From positions 124,001-188,000 of the forward strand of contig CAWDAL010000012.1 in NCBI GenBank assembly GCA_963800285.1: a stretch of DNA of 64,000 nt. Reading direction: 5' to 3'. How positions within the stretch are numbered: the stretch's first letter is position 1; every line of letters starts with the position of its first letter. The stretch is from DASUPK01 sp963800285. GTDB taxonomy: Bacteria; Actinomycetota; Thermoleophilia; Solirubrobacterales; 70-9. The translations under genes were made by a program, and so were the position numbers. Under the pieces are notes generated by a model. The model saw only the letters and a list, made by a program, of their open reading frames with translations, was not told where the DNA came from and made no database searches. Below are positions 56,440-64,000 of the stretch, one piece after another.

Positions 56440-56478
56440 TTCGGGCACCCTAACACAACTCGGATTAGGGCACCCTAA
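56440..56478. promoter_or_regulatory. Two operator-like palindromes upstream of the FTR1 iron permease
   Basis: TTCGGGCACCCTAA (56440-56453) and TTAGGGCACCCTAA (56465-56478), the second a perfect TTAGGG-CA-CCCTAA palindrome, are spaced 25 bp start to start. TTAGG...CCTAA half-sites resemble DtxR/IdeR-type metal operators, though the 14-bp length differs from the 19-bp IdeR box. They may also serve the divergent MarR gene. Confidence 0.6.
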
Positions 56479-56514
56479 GCGATTTGGGGGAGGCGCTGCA
56501 AAGATGGTTTGCTA

Positions 56515-56526
56515 TGCTAATTAGCA
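56515..56526. promoter_or_regulatory. MarR-type operator abutting the start codon
   Basis: TGCTAATTAGCA is a perfect 12-bp palindrome whose last base precedes the ATG at 56527; imperfect symmetry extends to about 28 bp (GTTTGC ... GCGAAC). Typical AT-rich MarR-site form, so autoregulation is likely. Confidence 0.6.
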
Positions 56527-56964
56527 ATGCGAACTATCTCTGGGACCAAGGCGGAGAAGGAAGAACTCGCCCCGCGCCTGCGCTGGGCTGTCACCCGGAT
56601 GGCCAGGCGACTGCGCCAGGAGGCCGGTACCGACATGGGCCCCTCTCAGGTCGCCGCCCTGGCGACCGTCGAGCGCCACGGCCCACTGTCCCCGAGCGAG
56701 CTCGCCGAGCTCGAGCGCATCAAGCGCCCGTCGGCGACCCGAATCGTCGGGCACCTAGAGGAGGCGGGACTCGTGGAGCGGGTCAGGGATCCCGACGACG
56801 GCCGCGCATCGATCCTCAGCATCACCGCGGACGGGCGGGCGCTGCTGAGGGGGCTCCGCGAGCGCAAGACCGCCTACCTGGCCAAGCGCCTCGGCGCCCT
56901 GAACGACGCCGACCGGCGAACCCTCGAGAGGGCCGCCGAGCTGCTGGAGGGGATGCTCGAATGA
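56527..56964 (+). CDS. MarR-family transcriptional regulator
   Basis: 145 residues. PSQVAALATVERHGPLSPSELAELERIKRPSATRIVGHLEEAGLVERVRDPDDGRASILSITADG is a standard winged helix with the DxRxxxxxLT wing. A dimerisation helix ends the protein. It overlaps the MFS gene by 4 bp (ATGA), and a palindrome sits on its own start, so it probably represses itself and the exporter. Confidence 0.9.
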   Translation: MRTISGTKAEKEELAPRLRWAVTRMARRLRQEAGTDMGPSQVAALATVERHGPLSPSELAELERIKRPSATRIVGHLEEAGLVERVRDPDDGRASILSITADGRALLRGLRERKTAYLAKRLGALNDADRRTLERAAELLEGMLE

Positions 56965-58199
56965 CGGAGGCCCTCGGCCGCTCCTTCGCAAGCCTCCAGA
57001 TCCCGAACTTCCGCCGCTACTTCGCCGGCCAGCTCGTGTCGCTCTCAGGCAACTGGATGCAGATGATCGCCGAGATGTGGCTGGTCCTCTCGCTGACCGG
57101 GAGCGGTGTTGCCGTCGGCGTCACCACCGCCCTCCAGTTCCTGCCGATGCTGATCTTCGGCGCCTGGGGCGGCCTGATCGCCGACCGGGTGCCCAAGCGG
57201 CGCCTGCTGCTGCTGACGCAGGGTCTCCACATGATCGCCCCGCTCACGATGCTGGCCCTCGCCGCGGAGGGCGCCCTCGTTCCCTGGATGGTCTTCGGCC
57301 TGGTCTTCGTGCGCGGCTGCGTCAACGCCGTCGACTACCCGACGCGGCAGGCGTTCGTGATGGAGATGGTGGGCTCGGACCGCGTCGTCAACGCGGTCAG
57401 CCTCAACAGCGTCCTCGTCCACAGCGCCCGCGTCGTCGGGCCGGCCATCGCCGGCGTCCTGATCGCGGCCGTCGGGGTGGAGCCGTGCTTCGCGCTCAAC
57501 GCCGTGAGCTTCGCCTTCATGATCTGGGTGCTCGCCGGAATGGACACCGAGCGCCTGCGGCCGTCCCGGATCGTGCCGCGGGAGCCGGGGGCGGTGCGCG
57601 CCGGCCTCCGCTACGTCTGCCGGGAGCCCGAGCTGTGGATCCCGCTCGTCCTCATGGCCGTCGTGGGCACCCTCGGCTACAACTTCCAGGCGGTCCTGCC
57701 CCTGCTCGCGCGATTCACCTTCCATGGCGGAGCCTCGACCTACGCGGTGCTGGTGGCCGCGATGGGCCTCGGCGCGATCGCCGGGGCGCTGGTCAACGGG
57801 GCGCGGGGCTCGGTCACTCCGATGCTGCTGGTCGGCGCTTCGCTGGTGTTCGGCGTCCTCGCTCTGCTGGCAGCCGGAGCGCCCAGCCTGGCGCTGGAGA
57901 TCGCCGCGCTCGCGCCGCTCGGAGCGGCGACGGTGACCCTGGCCGCAAGCATCAACTCTTCGCTTCAGCTCGCCTCTGAGCCGAACATGCGCGGGCGGGT
58001 GATGGCGCTCTACTCGATCGTCTTCCTCGGCTCGACCCCGATCGGAGGGCCGCTCTCCGGCTGGCTCTCGGAGGCCATCGACCCACGGGCGGCCCTCGTG
58101 ATGGCGGGCGTGGCCGGGATCGCCGGCGCGCTGATCACCAGGATCGCGTTCGACCGGGTGGCCGGCATCCCGATCGACGCCGAGCCGCAGCCCGCCTAA
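56961..58199 (+). CDS. MFS transporter, EntS/MdtG-like exporter
   Basis: 412 residues, twelve membrane segments. NFRRYFAGQLVSLSGNWMQMIAEMWLVLSLTGSG, the GLIADRVPKRRLLLLTQ motif A, PTRQAFVMEMV, and GRVMALYSIVFLGSTPIGGPLSGWL are characteristic of the EntS/MFS_3 exporter group. Translationally coupled to the MarR regulator. It may export a siderophore or drug, and the neighbouring iron permease makes an iron link possible but unproven. Confidence 0.9.
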   Translation: MTEALGRSFASLQIPNFRRYFAGQLVSLSGNWMQMIAEMWLVLSLTGSGVAVGVTTALQFLPMLIFGAWGGLIADRVPKRRLLLLTQGLHMIAPLTMLALAAEGALVPWMVFGLVFVRGCVNAVDYPTRQAFVMEMVGSDRVVNAVSLNSVLVHSARVVGPAIAGVLIAAVGVEPCFALNAVSFAFMIWVLAGMDTERLRPSRIVPREPGAVRAGLRYVCREPELWIPLVLMAVVGTLGYNFQAVLPLLARFTFHGGASTYAVLVAAMGLGAIAGALVNGARGSVTPMLLVGASLVFGVLALLAAGAPSLALEIAALAPLGAATVTLAASINSSLQLASEPNMRGRVMALYSIVFLGSTPIGGPLSGWLSEAIDPRAALVMAGVAGIAGALITRIAFDRVAGIPIDAEPQPA

Positions 58200-58257
58200 G
58201 TCTTCGGAAAATCACGTATTGCGAGCCGGTGCAGGAGCGGCGTAGAGTGCCGCCCGC

Positions 58258-59616
58258 ATGGCGGACTTCTTGGGACTTTCGATTCGCGGCCGAGTCGCGA
58301 CCTCCAGCGATCCCGACTGGGACGAAGCGCGCCAGGCCTGGAACCTGGCGGCCGACCAGCAGCCGGAGGCGGTCGCCCTCGTGGAGAGCGCGGACGACGT
58401 CAGCAAGACGGTCAGGTTCGCGAGGGAGAACGGGCTGCGGGTGGCCGGGCAGGGCACCGGTCACGGGGCGGTTCCGCTGGGCTCGCTGGAGGGCGTGATC
58501 CTGATCAAGACCGGGCGAATGCGGGACGTCCTGATTGAGGGCGAGAAGGCGCGCGTGGAGGCGGGCGCGCTCGCCGAGGACGTCGCCGACGCCGCCATCG
58601 AGTCCGGGCGTAGCTCGATGCCGGGCACCTCCCCCAACGTCGGGGTGACCGGCTACACGCTCGGCGGGGGCCTGAGCTGGTTCGGCCGCAAGCACGGCTG
58701 GGCCTGCAACAAGGTGAGCGCGATCGAGTTGGTCACGGCTGACGGCGAGGCCCGCACGGTCAACGCCGCGAGCGATCCCGACCTCTTCTGGGCCCTGCGC
58801 GGCGGAGGCGGGGGATACGCGATCGTCACGGCGCTGCACGTCGAGCTGCTGCCGATCTCCGAGGCCTACGCGGGATCGATCCTGTTCCCGGCCGAGGTCG
58901 CGGCGGATGGACTGCGCGCCTATCGGGACTGGACCGCAAGTGCCCCCGAGGAGGTCGGAAGCCTGCTGCGGATGATGAACCTGCCGCCGCTGCCGGACGT
59001 CCCGGAGCCGATCCGCGGCAAGAAGTTCCTGGCGATCACCGCAACCGTCATCGGCAGCGAGGACGAGGGCAAGGAGACGATTGCGCCGCTGCGCGAGATC
59101 GGCGAGCCGATCATGGACACCTTCGCGCAGATCCCGGCGCCGGGGCTGACCCGCATCGCCATGGACCCCGAGCCGCCGGTCCCCGGGCTCGGTCATCACG
59201 GGCTGCTCCGGGAGCTGCCCGACGAGGGTATTGACGCGTTCTACGAGGTCGGCGGTCCTGAGTCGGGCTCACCCCTGCTCGTCTCCGAGATTCGGCATCT
59301 CGGCGGCGCTCTGGCACGGCCTGCGGAGGGAGGCGGGGCCCTCGACAAGCTCGACGCCGCCTATGTGATGTTCGGCATCGGAATGCTGATGGACCCGCAG
59401 ATGAAGGAACCCGTCACGGGGCAGCTGGACAGGATGAGCGAGGCGATGAAGCCCTGGTCGGCGAAGGGCGGGTACTACAACTACGCCGAGCGGCCCTGCG
59501 AGGTGGAGGCAATCCTCCCGGCTGCGACGTGCGAGCGCCTCTCGCACGTCAAGCGCAGCTGGGACCCGGACGACCTCATCCTGGCGAACCACTCGGTGGC
59601 GTTGGCGACGGCGTAG
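58258..59616 (+). CDS. FAD-linked oxidase, BBE-like / 6-hydroxynicotine oxidase-like
   Basis: 452 residues. FAD_binding_4 domain: QPEAVALVESADDVSKTVRFARENGLRVAGQGTGHGA, with His in the position used for 8-alpha-N1-histidyl flavin attachment. Then GTSPNVGVTGYTLGGGLSWFGRKHGWACNKVSAIELVTADG, and a C-terminal BBE-type end (SHVKRSWDPDDLILAN). The Cys that makes a second bond to FAD in bicovalent members (usually in G-x-C-P/S-x-VG) is absent: here the sequence is GTSPNVG. Single-covalent flavoprotein oxidase; substrate unknown. The 3' end overlaps the convergent hydrolase by 41 bp. Confidence 0.85.
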   Translation: MADFLGLSIRGRVATSSDPDWDEARQAWNLAADQQPEAVALVESADDVSKTVRFARENGLRVAGQGTGHGAVPLGSLEGVILIKTGRMRDVLIEGEKARVEAGALAEDVADAAIESGRSSMPGTSPNVGVTGYTLGGGLSWFGRKHGWACNKVSAIELVTADGEARTVNAASDPDLFWALRGGGGGYAIVTALHVELLPISEAYAGSILFPAEVAADGLRAYRDWTASAPEEVGSLLRMMNLPPLPDVPEPIRGKKFLAITATVIGSEDEGKETIAPLREIGEPIMDTFAQIPAPGLTRIAMDPEPPVPGLGHHGLLRELPDEGIDAFYEVGGPESGSPLLVSEIRHLGGALARPAEGGGALDKLDAAYVMFGIGMLMDPQMKEPVTGQLDRMSEAMKPWSAKGGYYNYAERPCEVEAILPAATCERLSHVKRSWDPDDLILANHSVALATA

Positions 59617-60535
59617 CGGCCCGGGGCCTCTGGCGCCGCGGCGAGCGGGCGCCGACGATCGTTCCCCACTCCGAGTCCTCGATCAGGCCGGGCTCCGTGT
59701 CGTCGAGCCAGTCGAGCAGCGCGTCCGACAGGCCCTCCGGGTCCTCGAGGTTCGGGAAGTGCGCCGCCTTCGGGAGGGTGACGAAGCGGCTGTTAGGGAT
59801 CCGCTCATGGGCGGCGAGCCCGTGCTTCATGGGGATCGTGTTGTCGCGCTCCCCCCAGACGATCAGGGTGGGGAGCTCGCCGAGCAGATAGAGCCGGTCA
59901 ATGGCGCTGACGTGCTGGCCTCGCACGTCGATCACGGAGCGCAGGGTCTGCAGGAAGGCGCGGCGCGCCGCGGCCTCCTGGAGAGGGCGAACCGCGCGGC
60001 CGACCGCCTGCAGATACACGCCCTTGCGGCTGCCGCGGGCTCTCATGCGATCGCCGGCGCGCTCGATGGCCTCGCTTACCCGGCGATTGGCCACCAGCCA
60101 GATCCCCGCGGCCGCCCCCGGTAGCGCGGCGCCTCGGAGCATGGGACTCACCTCGTGTCCGAGGCCGCCGCTGGAGATCAGTGCAAGGCGCTCGACTCGC
60201 TGGGGGAATTGGTAGAAGAACACCATCGCGATGCCGCCGCCCAGGGAGTGCCCGACGATGGTGGCCCGTTCGATGCCGATCGTGGTCAGGAGGTCGCGGA
60301 TGCTCGAGGCGTGGGCGCCGAGGGAGTAGTCCCCGCGGATCGCGGCTGAGTCGCCATGACCGATCAGATCCGGTGCGATCACCGTGTAGCGCTCGGCTAG
60401 TCGCAGGGCGACCCTCTCCCAGTGCTTCGAGGAGTTGACCATGCCGTGGATCAGCACCACGGGCGGCCCGTCGCCGGCGATCCGGTAGATCACGCGGTGG
60501 CCGTGGAGCTCGATCTCCCACTCGTCGAAGATCAC
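59576..60535 (-). CDS. Alpha/beta-hydrolase fold protein
   Basis: 319 residues from GTG 60535. VVLIHGMVNSSKHWE (oxyanion region), APDLIGHGDSA, nucleophile elbow GHSLGGGIAMVFF, acid Asp in WGERDNTIPM and catalytic His in KAAHFPNLEDPEG. Esterase/haloalkane-dehalogenase-like hydrolase. The frame extends upstream through the dispersed repeat, but residues there are repeat-derived. A basic, Pro/Ser-rich tail follows the domain. Confidence 0.86.
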   Translation of the reverse strand: MIFDEWEIELHGHRVIYRIAGDGPPVVLIHGMVNSSKHWERVALRLAERYTVIAPDLIGHGDSAAIRGDYSLGAHASSIRDLLTTIGIERATIVGHSLGGGIAMVFFYQFPQRVERLALISSGGLGHEVSPMLRGAALPGAAAGIWLVANRRVSEAIERAGDRMRARGSRKGVYLQAVGRAVRPLQEAAARRAFLQTLRSVIDVRGQHVSAIDRLYLLGELPTLIVWGERDNTIPMKHGLAAHERIPNSRFVTLPKAAHFPNLEDPEGLSDALLDWLDDTEPGLIEDSEWGTIVGARSPRRQRPRAATPSPTPPSGSPG

Positions 60536-60932
60536 GTCGCTGACACTACGGGCTTCGCCATATAGCCGGGGCCACAAGCGGGCGCCCAGCATAAGTCGCT
60601 CCGTGCTTCGCCCTCCGCTCCGAAGTGGAGCGGCCTTGGGGCCCTTACGAAGACCGACCGCCATCCATGGCGGCCGGTCTTTGCAAACAGGCCCCGTCAG
60701 GACGGGCAGGGGTACGTCTCAGGGGCCTTACTTGGGGGGTATGTAGTGGATCCAGGCGACGGGAGGCGCCTTGCGGCAAACGCCCGGATCCTATGAGCCG
60801 AGAGGCGGTGTTGGGCGTCCGGCCCAGCACCAGTTCTCCCGACCCCAGAAGTATCGATCCGGGCGGAAGGTAAGGCAATACCTAAAACTTGGTCGATACT
60901 CCGAAGTCACTACAAACTGGCCAAGCCCGGCC
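60536..60932. other. 397-bp intergenic region with repeat and two long inverted repeats, no gene
   Basis: After the dispersed repeat come AAGACCGACCGCCAT (60650-60664) paired with ATGGCGGCCGGTCTT (60667-60681, one mismatch), and GGATCCAGGCG (60748-60758) paired with CGCCCGGATCC (60781-60791, one mismatch). No protein-coding signal is convincing. The first hairpin could terminate transcription of the gene ending at 60933 on the minus strand; the second could be part of an RNA structure. Confidence 0.6.
60551..60643 (+). repeat. Dispersed repeat, second copy (cf. 15157-15248)
   Basis: GGCTTCGCCATATAGCCGGG ... AAGTCGCTCCGTGCTTCGCC ... CTCCGAAG aligns along most of its length, same orientation, with 15157-15248. 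It sits directly upstream of the hydrolase start in an untranslated region. Confidence 0.7.
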
Positions 60933-61853
60933 TCAGGCGGGAGCCATCGCGGCGGAGAGCGCGGAGCCGTGCAGGATGTCGAGCTCGGAGACCTCCACCT
61001 CCTGCAGGCCGAAGGCCCGCATGACCTGCACCAGGATGACCGTGCCGGCGACGATCGTCGGGGCGCGCCCCGGATGAAGTCCGGGAACGCGGAGGCGCTC
61101 GGCGAGCGGCAGCGAGGAGAGCCGGCTGAGCATCCGCTGGATCCTCTGCATGCCGAGGTGATAGCCGTGGACGCGGCCGGGGTCGTAGGGCTCGAGGCCC
61201 TGGTCGATGGCCGCGAGCGAAGTGGGGGTTCCGGCCACGGCGATCGCGCGAGTCGGCACGCCGTCAGGTTGGGCTGCGATCGCGCGGTCGATCATGTTGC
61301 GTATGTCGGCCGCCAGATCCTCCAGCTCGTGGGGATCCGGTGGGTCGGAGATGAGATGGCGCTCGGACTGCCGGATCGTGCCGGCCTGAAGTGAGGCGTG
61401 AAAGCCCACCTCCCGGCCTGTCCCGACGATCAGCTCGGTGGATCCGCCCCCGATGTCGAAGACGAGGGTCGGGTCCGCCGTGGGCCGGTGTGCCGTTGCC
61501 CCGTGGTACGTGAGGTGCGCCTCCTCCTCGCCGGTGAGCATGCGGGCGTCGAGGTCGAATCGCTCGCGGAGCTCGGCGATGAACGCCTCTCCGTTGACCG
61601 CATCGCGGACGGCGCTGGTGGCGATCGCCATTACCCGCCCGGCGCCCATCTCCTCGTAGCGCGACTTGTAGTCCGCGATCACCTCACAGACATCGTTCAC
61701 CGCCTCCGAGCAGATCGTGCGGGTGTGATCCACCCCCCGGCCCATGTTGGTGACGGTCGTCCGCCGCTCGACCTCGTAGACGCCGGTGCCCTCCACGTCG
61801 GCGATCAGCAACCGGGTCGAGTTGGTGCCGATATCGACTACGGCAACGCGCAT
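60933..61853 (-). CDS. Ppx/GppA-family exopolyphosphatase
   Basis: 306 residues from ATG 61853 (ATG 61865 is possible). Actin-like ATPase fold: VAVVDIGTNSTRLLIADV, MAIATSAVRDAVNG, LTGEEEAHLTYHGA, VFDIGGGSTELIVG (phosphate-binding loop) and AVAGTPTSLAAI. It hydrolyses polyphosphate or pppGpp. Length matches the short actinobacterial Ppx1/Ppx2 forms without the C-terminal HD part. Confidence 0.92.
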   Translation of the reverse strand: MRVAVVDIGTNSTRLLIADVEGTGVYEVERRTTVTNMGRGVDHTRTICSEAVNDVCEVIADYKSRYEEMGAGRVMAIATSAVRDAVNGEAFIAELRERFDLDARMLTGEEEAHLTYHGATAHRPTADPTLVFDIGGGSTELIVGTGREVGFHASLQAGTIRQSERHLISDPPDPHELEDLAADIRNMIDRAIAAQPDGVPTRAIAVAGTPTSLAAIDQGLEPYDPGRVHGYHLGMQRIQRMLSRLSSLPLAERLRVPGLHPGRAPTIVAGTVILVQVMRAFGLQEVEVSELDILHGSALSAAMAPA

Positions 61854-61924
61854 CGCGACGTCCATGTCCTCCGATCCCCGGGCACGGCGTCGCATCCTAC
61901 CCGCGAGGGTGCGGGCGCGTTACC

Positions 61925-62461
61925 TCACCCTTTGCGGTAGCCGAAGTCGGCGGTGAACGTCTCGGCGTTCTGAACGTCGGGGGACGTCGGCGAACCGGCG
62001 GTGACACCTATCCCAATGTGCCGGAAGCGCCGGGAGAGCATCACACTGCGATGCTCCGGGCTCCTCATCCACCCATCGACGATGGCGCGTGGGCTGGCGG
62101 CCTTGCGGCTGGCCCACTCGAGGTTCTCGCCGAGTCCCCAGTTCCGAGCTCCTGAGGTGTAGCCGGCTGCCTGGGCGCGGGAGGCCGGGGTGCCGTCCCC
62201 CTCGTGGGAGAAGAAATTCTGGGACGCCATCGCGTCGCTGTGCTCCTGAGCGGCGACGCCGAGCGGAATGCTGACGCGCAACCGGTGCAGTCCGTTGTGC
62301 GATCGTCGCCGGTTGATCAGACATGCCACCGCACGCTTGGCATCGTCGATCGACAGGCGGGCGGGTCCGCGACTCACTCCGCGGCAGGCGCTCGCCTGCG
62401 AGGTCCATACCGAAAGCAGTGCCGCCATCACCAGCACCGCAGAAATCGCCGTCTTGCGCAT
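61925..62461 (-). CDS. Secreted CAP/SCP-domain protein (YkwD-like)
   Basis: 178 residues. Signal peptide (about 4-25) then CAP motifs: ACLINRRRSHNGLHRLRVSIPL, AAQEHSDAMASQNFFSHEGDG (HSDxM..FFSH, Zn/His site), GENLEWA, DGWMRSPEHRSVML and HIGIGVTAG. Bacterial CAP proteins are extracellular and of mixed or unknown function. Two Cys near the start may form a disulphide. Confidence 0.88.
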   Translation of the reverse strand: MRKTAISAVLVMAALLSVWTSQASACRGVSRGPARLSIDDAKRAVACLINRRRSHNGLHRLRVSIPLGVAAQEHSDAMASQNFFSHEGDGTPASRAQAAGYTSGARNWGLGENLEWASRKAASPRAIVDGWMRSPEHRSVMLSRRFRHIGIGVTAGSPTSPDVQNAETFTADFGYRKG

Positions 62462-62697
62462 CCGTGCCTCTCTCTCGTCGCGCTTCCGGGGTTAGCTGAC
62501 GGGCTCGCGCGGAAAGAGTCGCGCTATGCGATGCATCTGCAATTCGCCCCAAGGGTTGGTTCCCCCGGCCGCCGACCCTCTGAGTGGGCCCGCGGTTAAG
62601 CAGGTATTGGGTATCGCTGGCGCGAGAAATTAGCAGCCGCACCGGTCGAGGAGGCGTTTACGGATCGGAACAGGCACGGTAAACTCGCTACTACCGA

Positions 62698-62771
<74 letters not shown>

Positions 62772-62774
62772 CTC

Positions 62775-62806
62775 ACAGAAGCCCCGCTCAGGCGGGGTTT
62801 TCTGTT
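62775..62806 (+). terminator. Rho-independent terminator after tRNA-fMet
   Basis: CCCCGC (62782-62787), loop TCAG, GCGGGG (62792-62797), with outer ACAGAA/TTCTGT pairing and a TTTT run. The best intrinsic terminator in the window. Confidence 0.9.
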
Positions 62807-62914
62807 TCTTGGGTTGGCAGCCAGGGCGCTCAAATGGGCCAGTGGGCAACCAAGAGGGCAACACCCCGCCAGGCTCCCGCCCGGCTCAAACAGGCCCTAT
62901 GGAAGCGTGATGGA

Positions 62915-63190
62915 AGCCTGCGTTGCCCGCTCACGGTCCAGGGTGGGCTCTACGAGGTCGTGCCCGGCCTCTACCAGGTTCGCACGCTCGATCTCTCGAA
63001 CATCACCTTCGCCGAGGGTGAGGATGGCGTCGTCCTATTCGATCCCCCTGATCTCGACCGAGACGGCGAGGGACGCGCTCGATCTCTACTGCGAGCACCG
63101 CCCCCACAAGCCGATCGTGGCGGTCATCAACTCGCATAGCCACGTCGACCACTGGTTTGCGTCCGATCTACGTGGTTACCCCCGATGTAC
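62915..63190 (+). pseudogene. Alkyl/aryl-sulfatase (Bds1-like) N-terminal remnant, frameshifted and truncated
   Basis: One frame reads GGLYEVVPGLYQVRTLDLSN, ITFAEGEDGVVLFDP; after a run of five C at about 63043-63047 the match continues in another frame: LISTETARDALDLY, CEHRPHKPIVAVINSHSHVD, H. Together this is the first half of the MBL domain of alkylsulfatases, including the HSHVDH metal motif. The remaining several hundred residues of the family (second metal half, dimerisation and SCP2-like domains) are absent, and no full start is seen. It lies just after tRNA-fMet. Confidence 0.75.
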
Positions 63191-63248
63191 TTGGAGAAGG
63201 CAGCTCTAGCCTCAAGTCGCTCCAGTTAGCTGCCCACACGGAAATAAG

Positions 63249-64000
63249 ATGAAGGCGGAAGACCGGTTCAAAATCGTCATCGCCGGTGGGGGCGTCGCGG
63301 CGGTGGAGGCGGCGTTGGCGCTCTACGAGGCGGCGCACCGGCCGTTGGATCTCGAGTTGATCGCGCCTAATGACGAGCTCATCCTGCCCGCTCTGGCGGT
63401 CGCAGAGCCCTTCGGAATCACACCGCCTCCAGCGATCCCGCTTGCAGACGTCTGTCGGGACGTCGGCGCGTCGCATCGCCGGGATGCGCTCCGCGGCGTC
63501 GACGCTGGGGCGCGGATCGCCCACACCGAGTCAGGAGCCGAGGTCCCCTTCGACGCGCTCCTGCTTGCGATCGGCACGTCCACTGAGCCGGCGCTCCCCG
63601 GAGCGCTCACTTACCGCGGCATGCGCGACAACGCGCAGGTCCGTGAGCTGCTTCAGGCGGCCGAACATGGCGAGGTCAGCCGAATCGTATTCGCGGTCCC
63701 CACGTCCATTCAGTGGCCGCTGCCGATCTACGAGCTGGCGTTGCTCACCGCCACCGAGCTCCAGGAGCGGGGAACCGACACCAAGCTGACCCTGGCCACC
63801 CATGAGAGTTCGCCGCTTTCCCTGTTTGGCAGGCGTGCGAGCGAAGCGGTGCGCGACCTGCTCGATCAGGCGGCAGTGGAGCTGGTCACCGGGGCCCGCG
63901 CCGCAGGCGTTCAGGCCGGTGGCCTCGTCCTGCACGACGGACGCGTCCTCTCCGCCGACCGCGTGATCGCCTCACCACGCCTGAAGGTTGTGCCGATCGA
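63249..64000 (+). CDS. FAD/NAD(P)-binding oxidoreductase, NDH-2 / sulfide:quinone reductase-like (3' truncated by window edge)
   Basis: About 250 residues are visible from ATG 63249 (GGAAATAAG upstream); the gene runs off the window. KIVIAGGGVAAVEAALALYE is the FAD-binding GxGxxA/G motif, followed by LIAPNDELILPALAVAEPFG, FDALLLAIGTSTEPALPGA (the ATG-like GD segment before the NAD domain) and VSRIVFAVPTSIQWPLPIYELALLTATE. This is the two-dinucleotide-binding pyridine nucleotide-disulphide family without the CxxC of disulphide reductases. Likely a quinone- or thiol-linked redox enzyme. Confidence 0.8.
   Translation, partial: MKAEDRFKIVIAGGGVAAVEAALALYEAAHRPLDLELIAPNDELILPALAVAEPFGITPPPAIPLADVCRDVGASHRRDALRGVDAGARIAHTESGAEVPFDALLLAIGTSTEPALPGALTYRGMRDNAQVRELLQAAEHGEVSRIVFAVPTSIQWPLPIYELALLTATELQERGTDTKLTLATHESSPLSLFGRRASEAVRDLLDQAAVELVTGARAAGVQAGGLVLHDGRVLSADRVIASPRLKVVPI

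Noticed and set aside
56440..56478. Canonical 19-bp IdeR box
   Set aside because: The palindrome is only 14 bp and the centre differs, so I call it operator-like only.

Overview
The window is about 64 kb of very GC-rich bacterial DNA with tightly packed genes, many GTG/TTG starts, frequent 4-bp stop/start overlaps and tRNA genes that do not encode CCA. Together with the gene content (CsrA, an R2lox-like oxidase, a six-TM/HAMP/class III cyclase, many actinobacterial conserved unknowns) this suggests an actinomycete of the Thermoleophilia / Solirubrobacterales type. That placement is inferred from content; no ribosomal RNA is present to confirm it.

Layout. 1-4.8 kb: the 3' end of mfd, a membrane-anchored parvulin-type foldase, mazG (with a puzzling start), enolase and an FtsB/DivIC-like division protein. 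4.9-13.8 kb: four consecutive paralogous ~740-residue multi-pass membrane proteins joined by GTGA stop/start overlaps; they look like GT-C glycosyltransferases and are the most striking feature. 13.8-18.5 kb: small conserved proteins, csrA, a repeat cluster, a secreted thermonuclease-like protein, class I fructose-bisphosphate aldolase and a YbdK-type carboxylate-amine ligase. 18.6-23.1 kb: a compact run of HxlR regulator, zinc-ribbon pseudo-rhomboid, O-methyltransferase, GNAT protein, small unknown, MBL hydrolase, and then an R2lox-like oxidase. 23.1-27.1 kb: an ECF sigma factor fused to a zinc-finger anti-sigma-like domain and a long Ala/Gly/Pro tail, then a DHA2 drug exporter divergent from its likely MarR regulator, and tRNA-Leu(UAA).

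27.3-38.9 kb: SDR protein, adenylate cyclase, coiled-coil protein, an ATP-grasp / TPP-enzyme / DUF5661 cluster, two paralogous zinc-ribbon + HTH proteins flanking a UPF0104 flippase-like protein, a DEAD-box helicase and a processive family-2 glycosyltransferase. 39-50.3 kb: RecQ, a secreted HNH + excalibur protein, two SnoaL-like proteins, aldo/keto reductase, DUF2294, STAS antagonist, cold-shock protein, cyclopropane fatty acid synthase and acyl desaturase (lipid remodelling), and an amino-acid-type binding lipoprotein. 50.3-62.5 kb: EamA exporter, a secreted unknown, a MacB/LolD-like ABC pair, an FTR1 iron permease with two operator-like palindromes, a MarR/MFS pair, a BBE-like flavoprotein, an alpha/beta hydrolase, Ppx/GppA phosphatase and a CAP-domain protein. 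62.7-64 kb: tRNA-fMet with a strong terminator, a degraded alkylsulfatase fragment, and the start of an FAD/NAD-linked oxidoreductase running off the end.

The window is mostly chromosomal core and lineage-specific genes. No insertion sequence, phage, CRISPR array or complete defence system was recognised. The most unusual items are the GT-C-like quadruplication (one copy has lost the candidate catalytic Asp), the inactive-looking rhomboid, the sigma/anti-sigma/membrane fusion, the zinc-ribbon-HTH pair and a dispersed repeat present near 15.1 kb and 60.6 kb.
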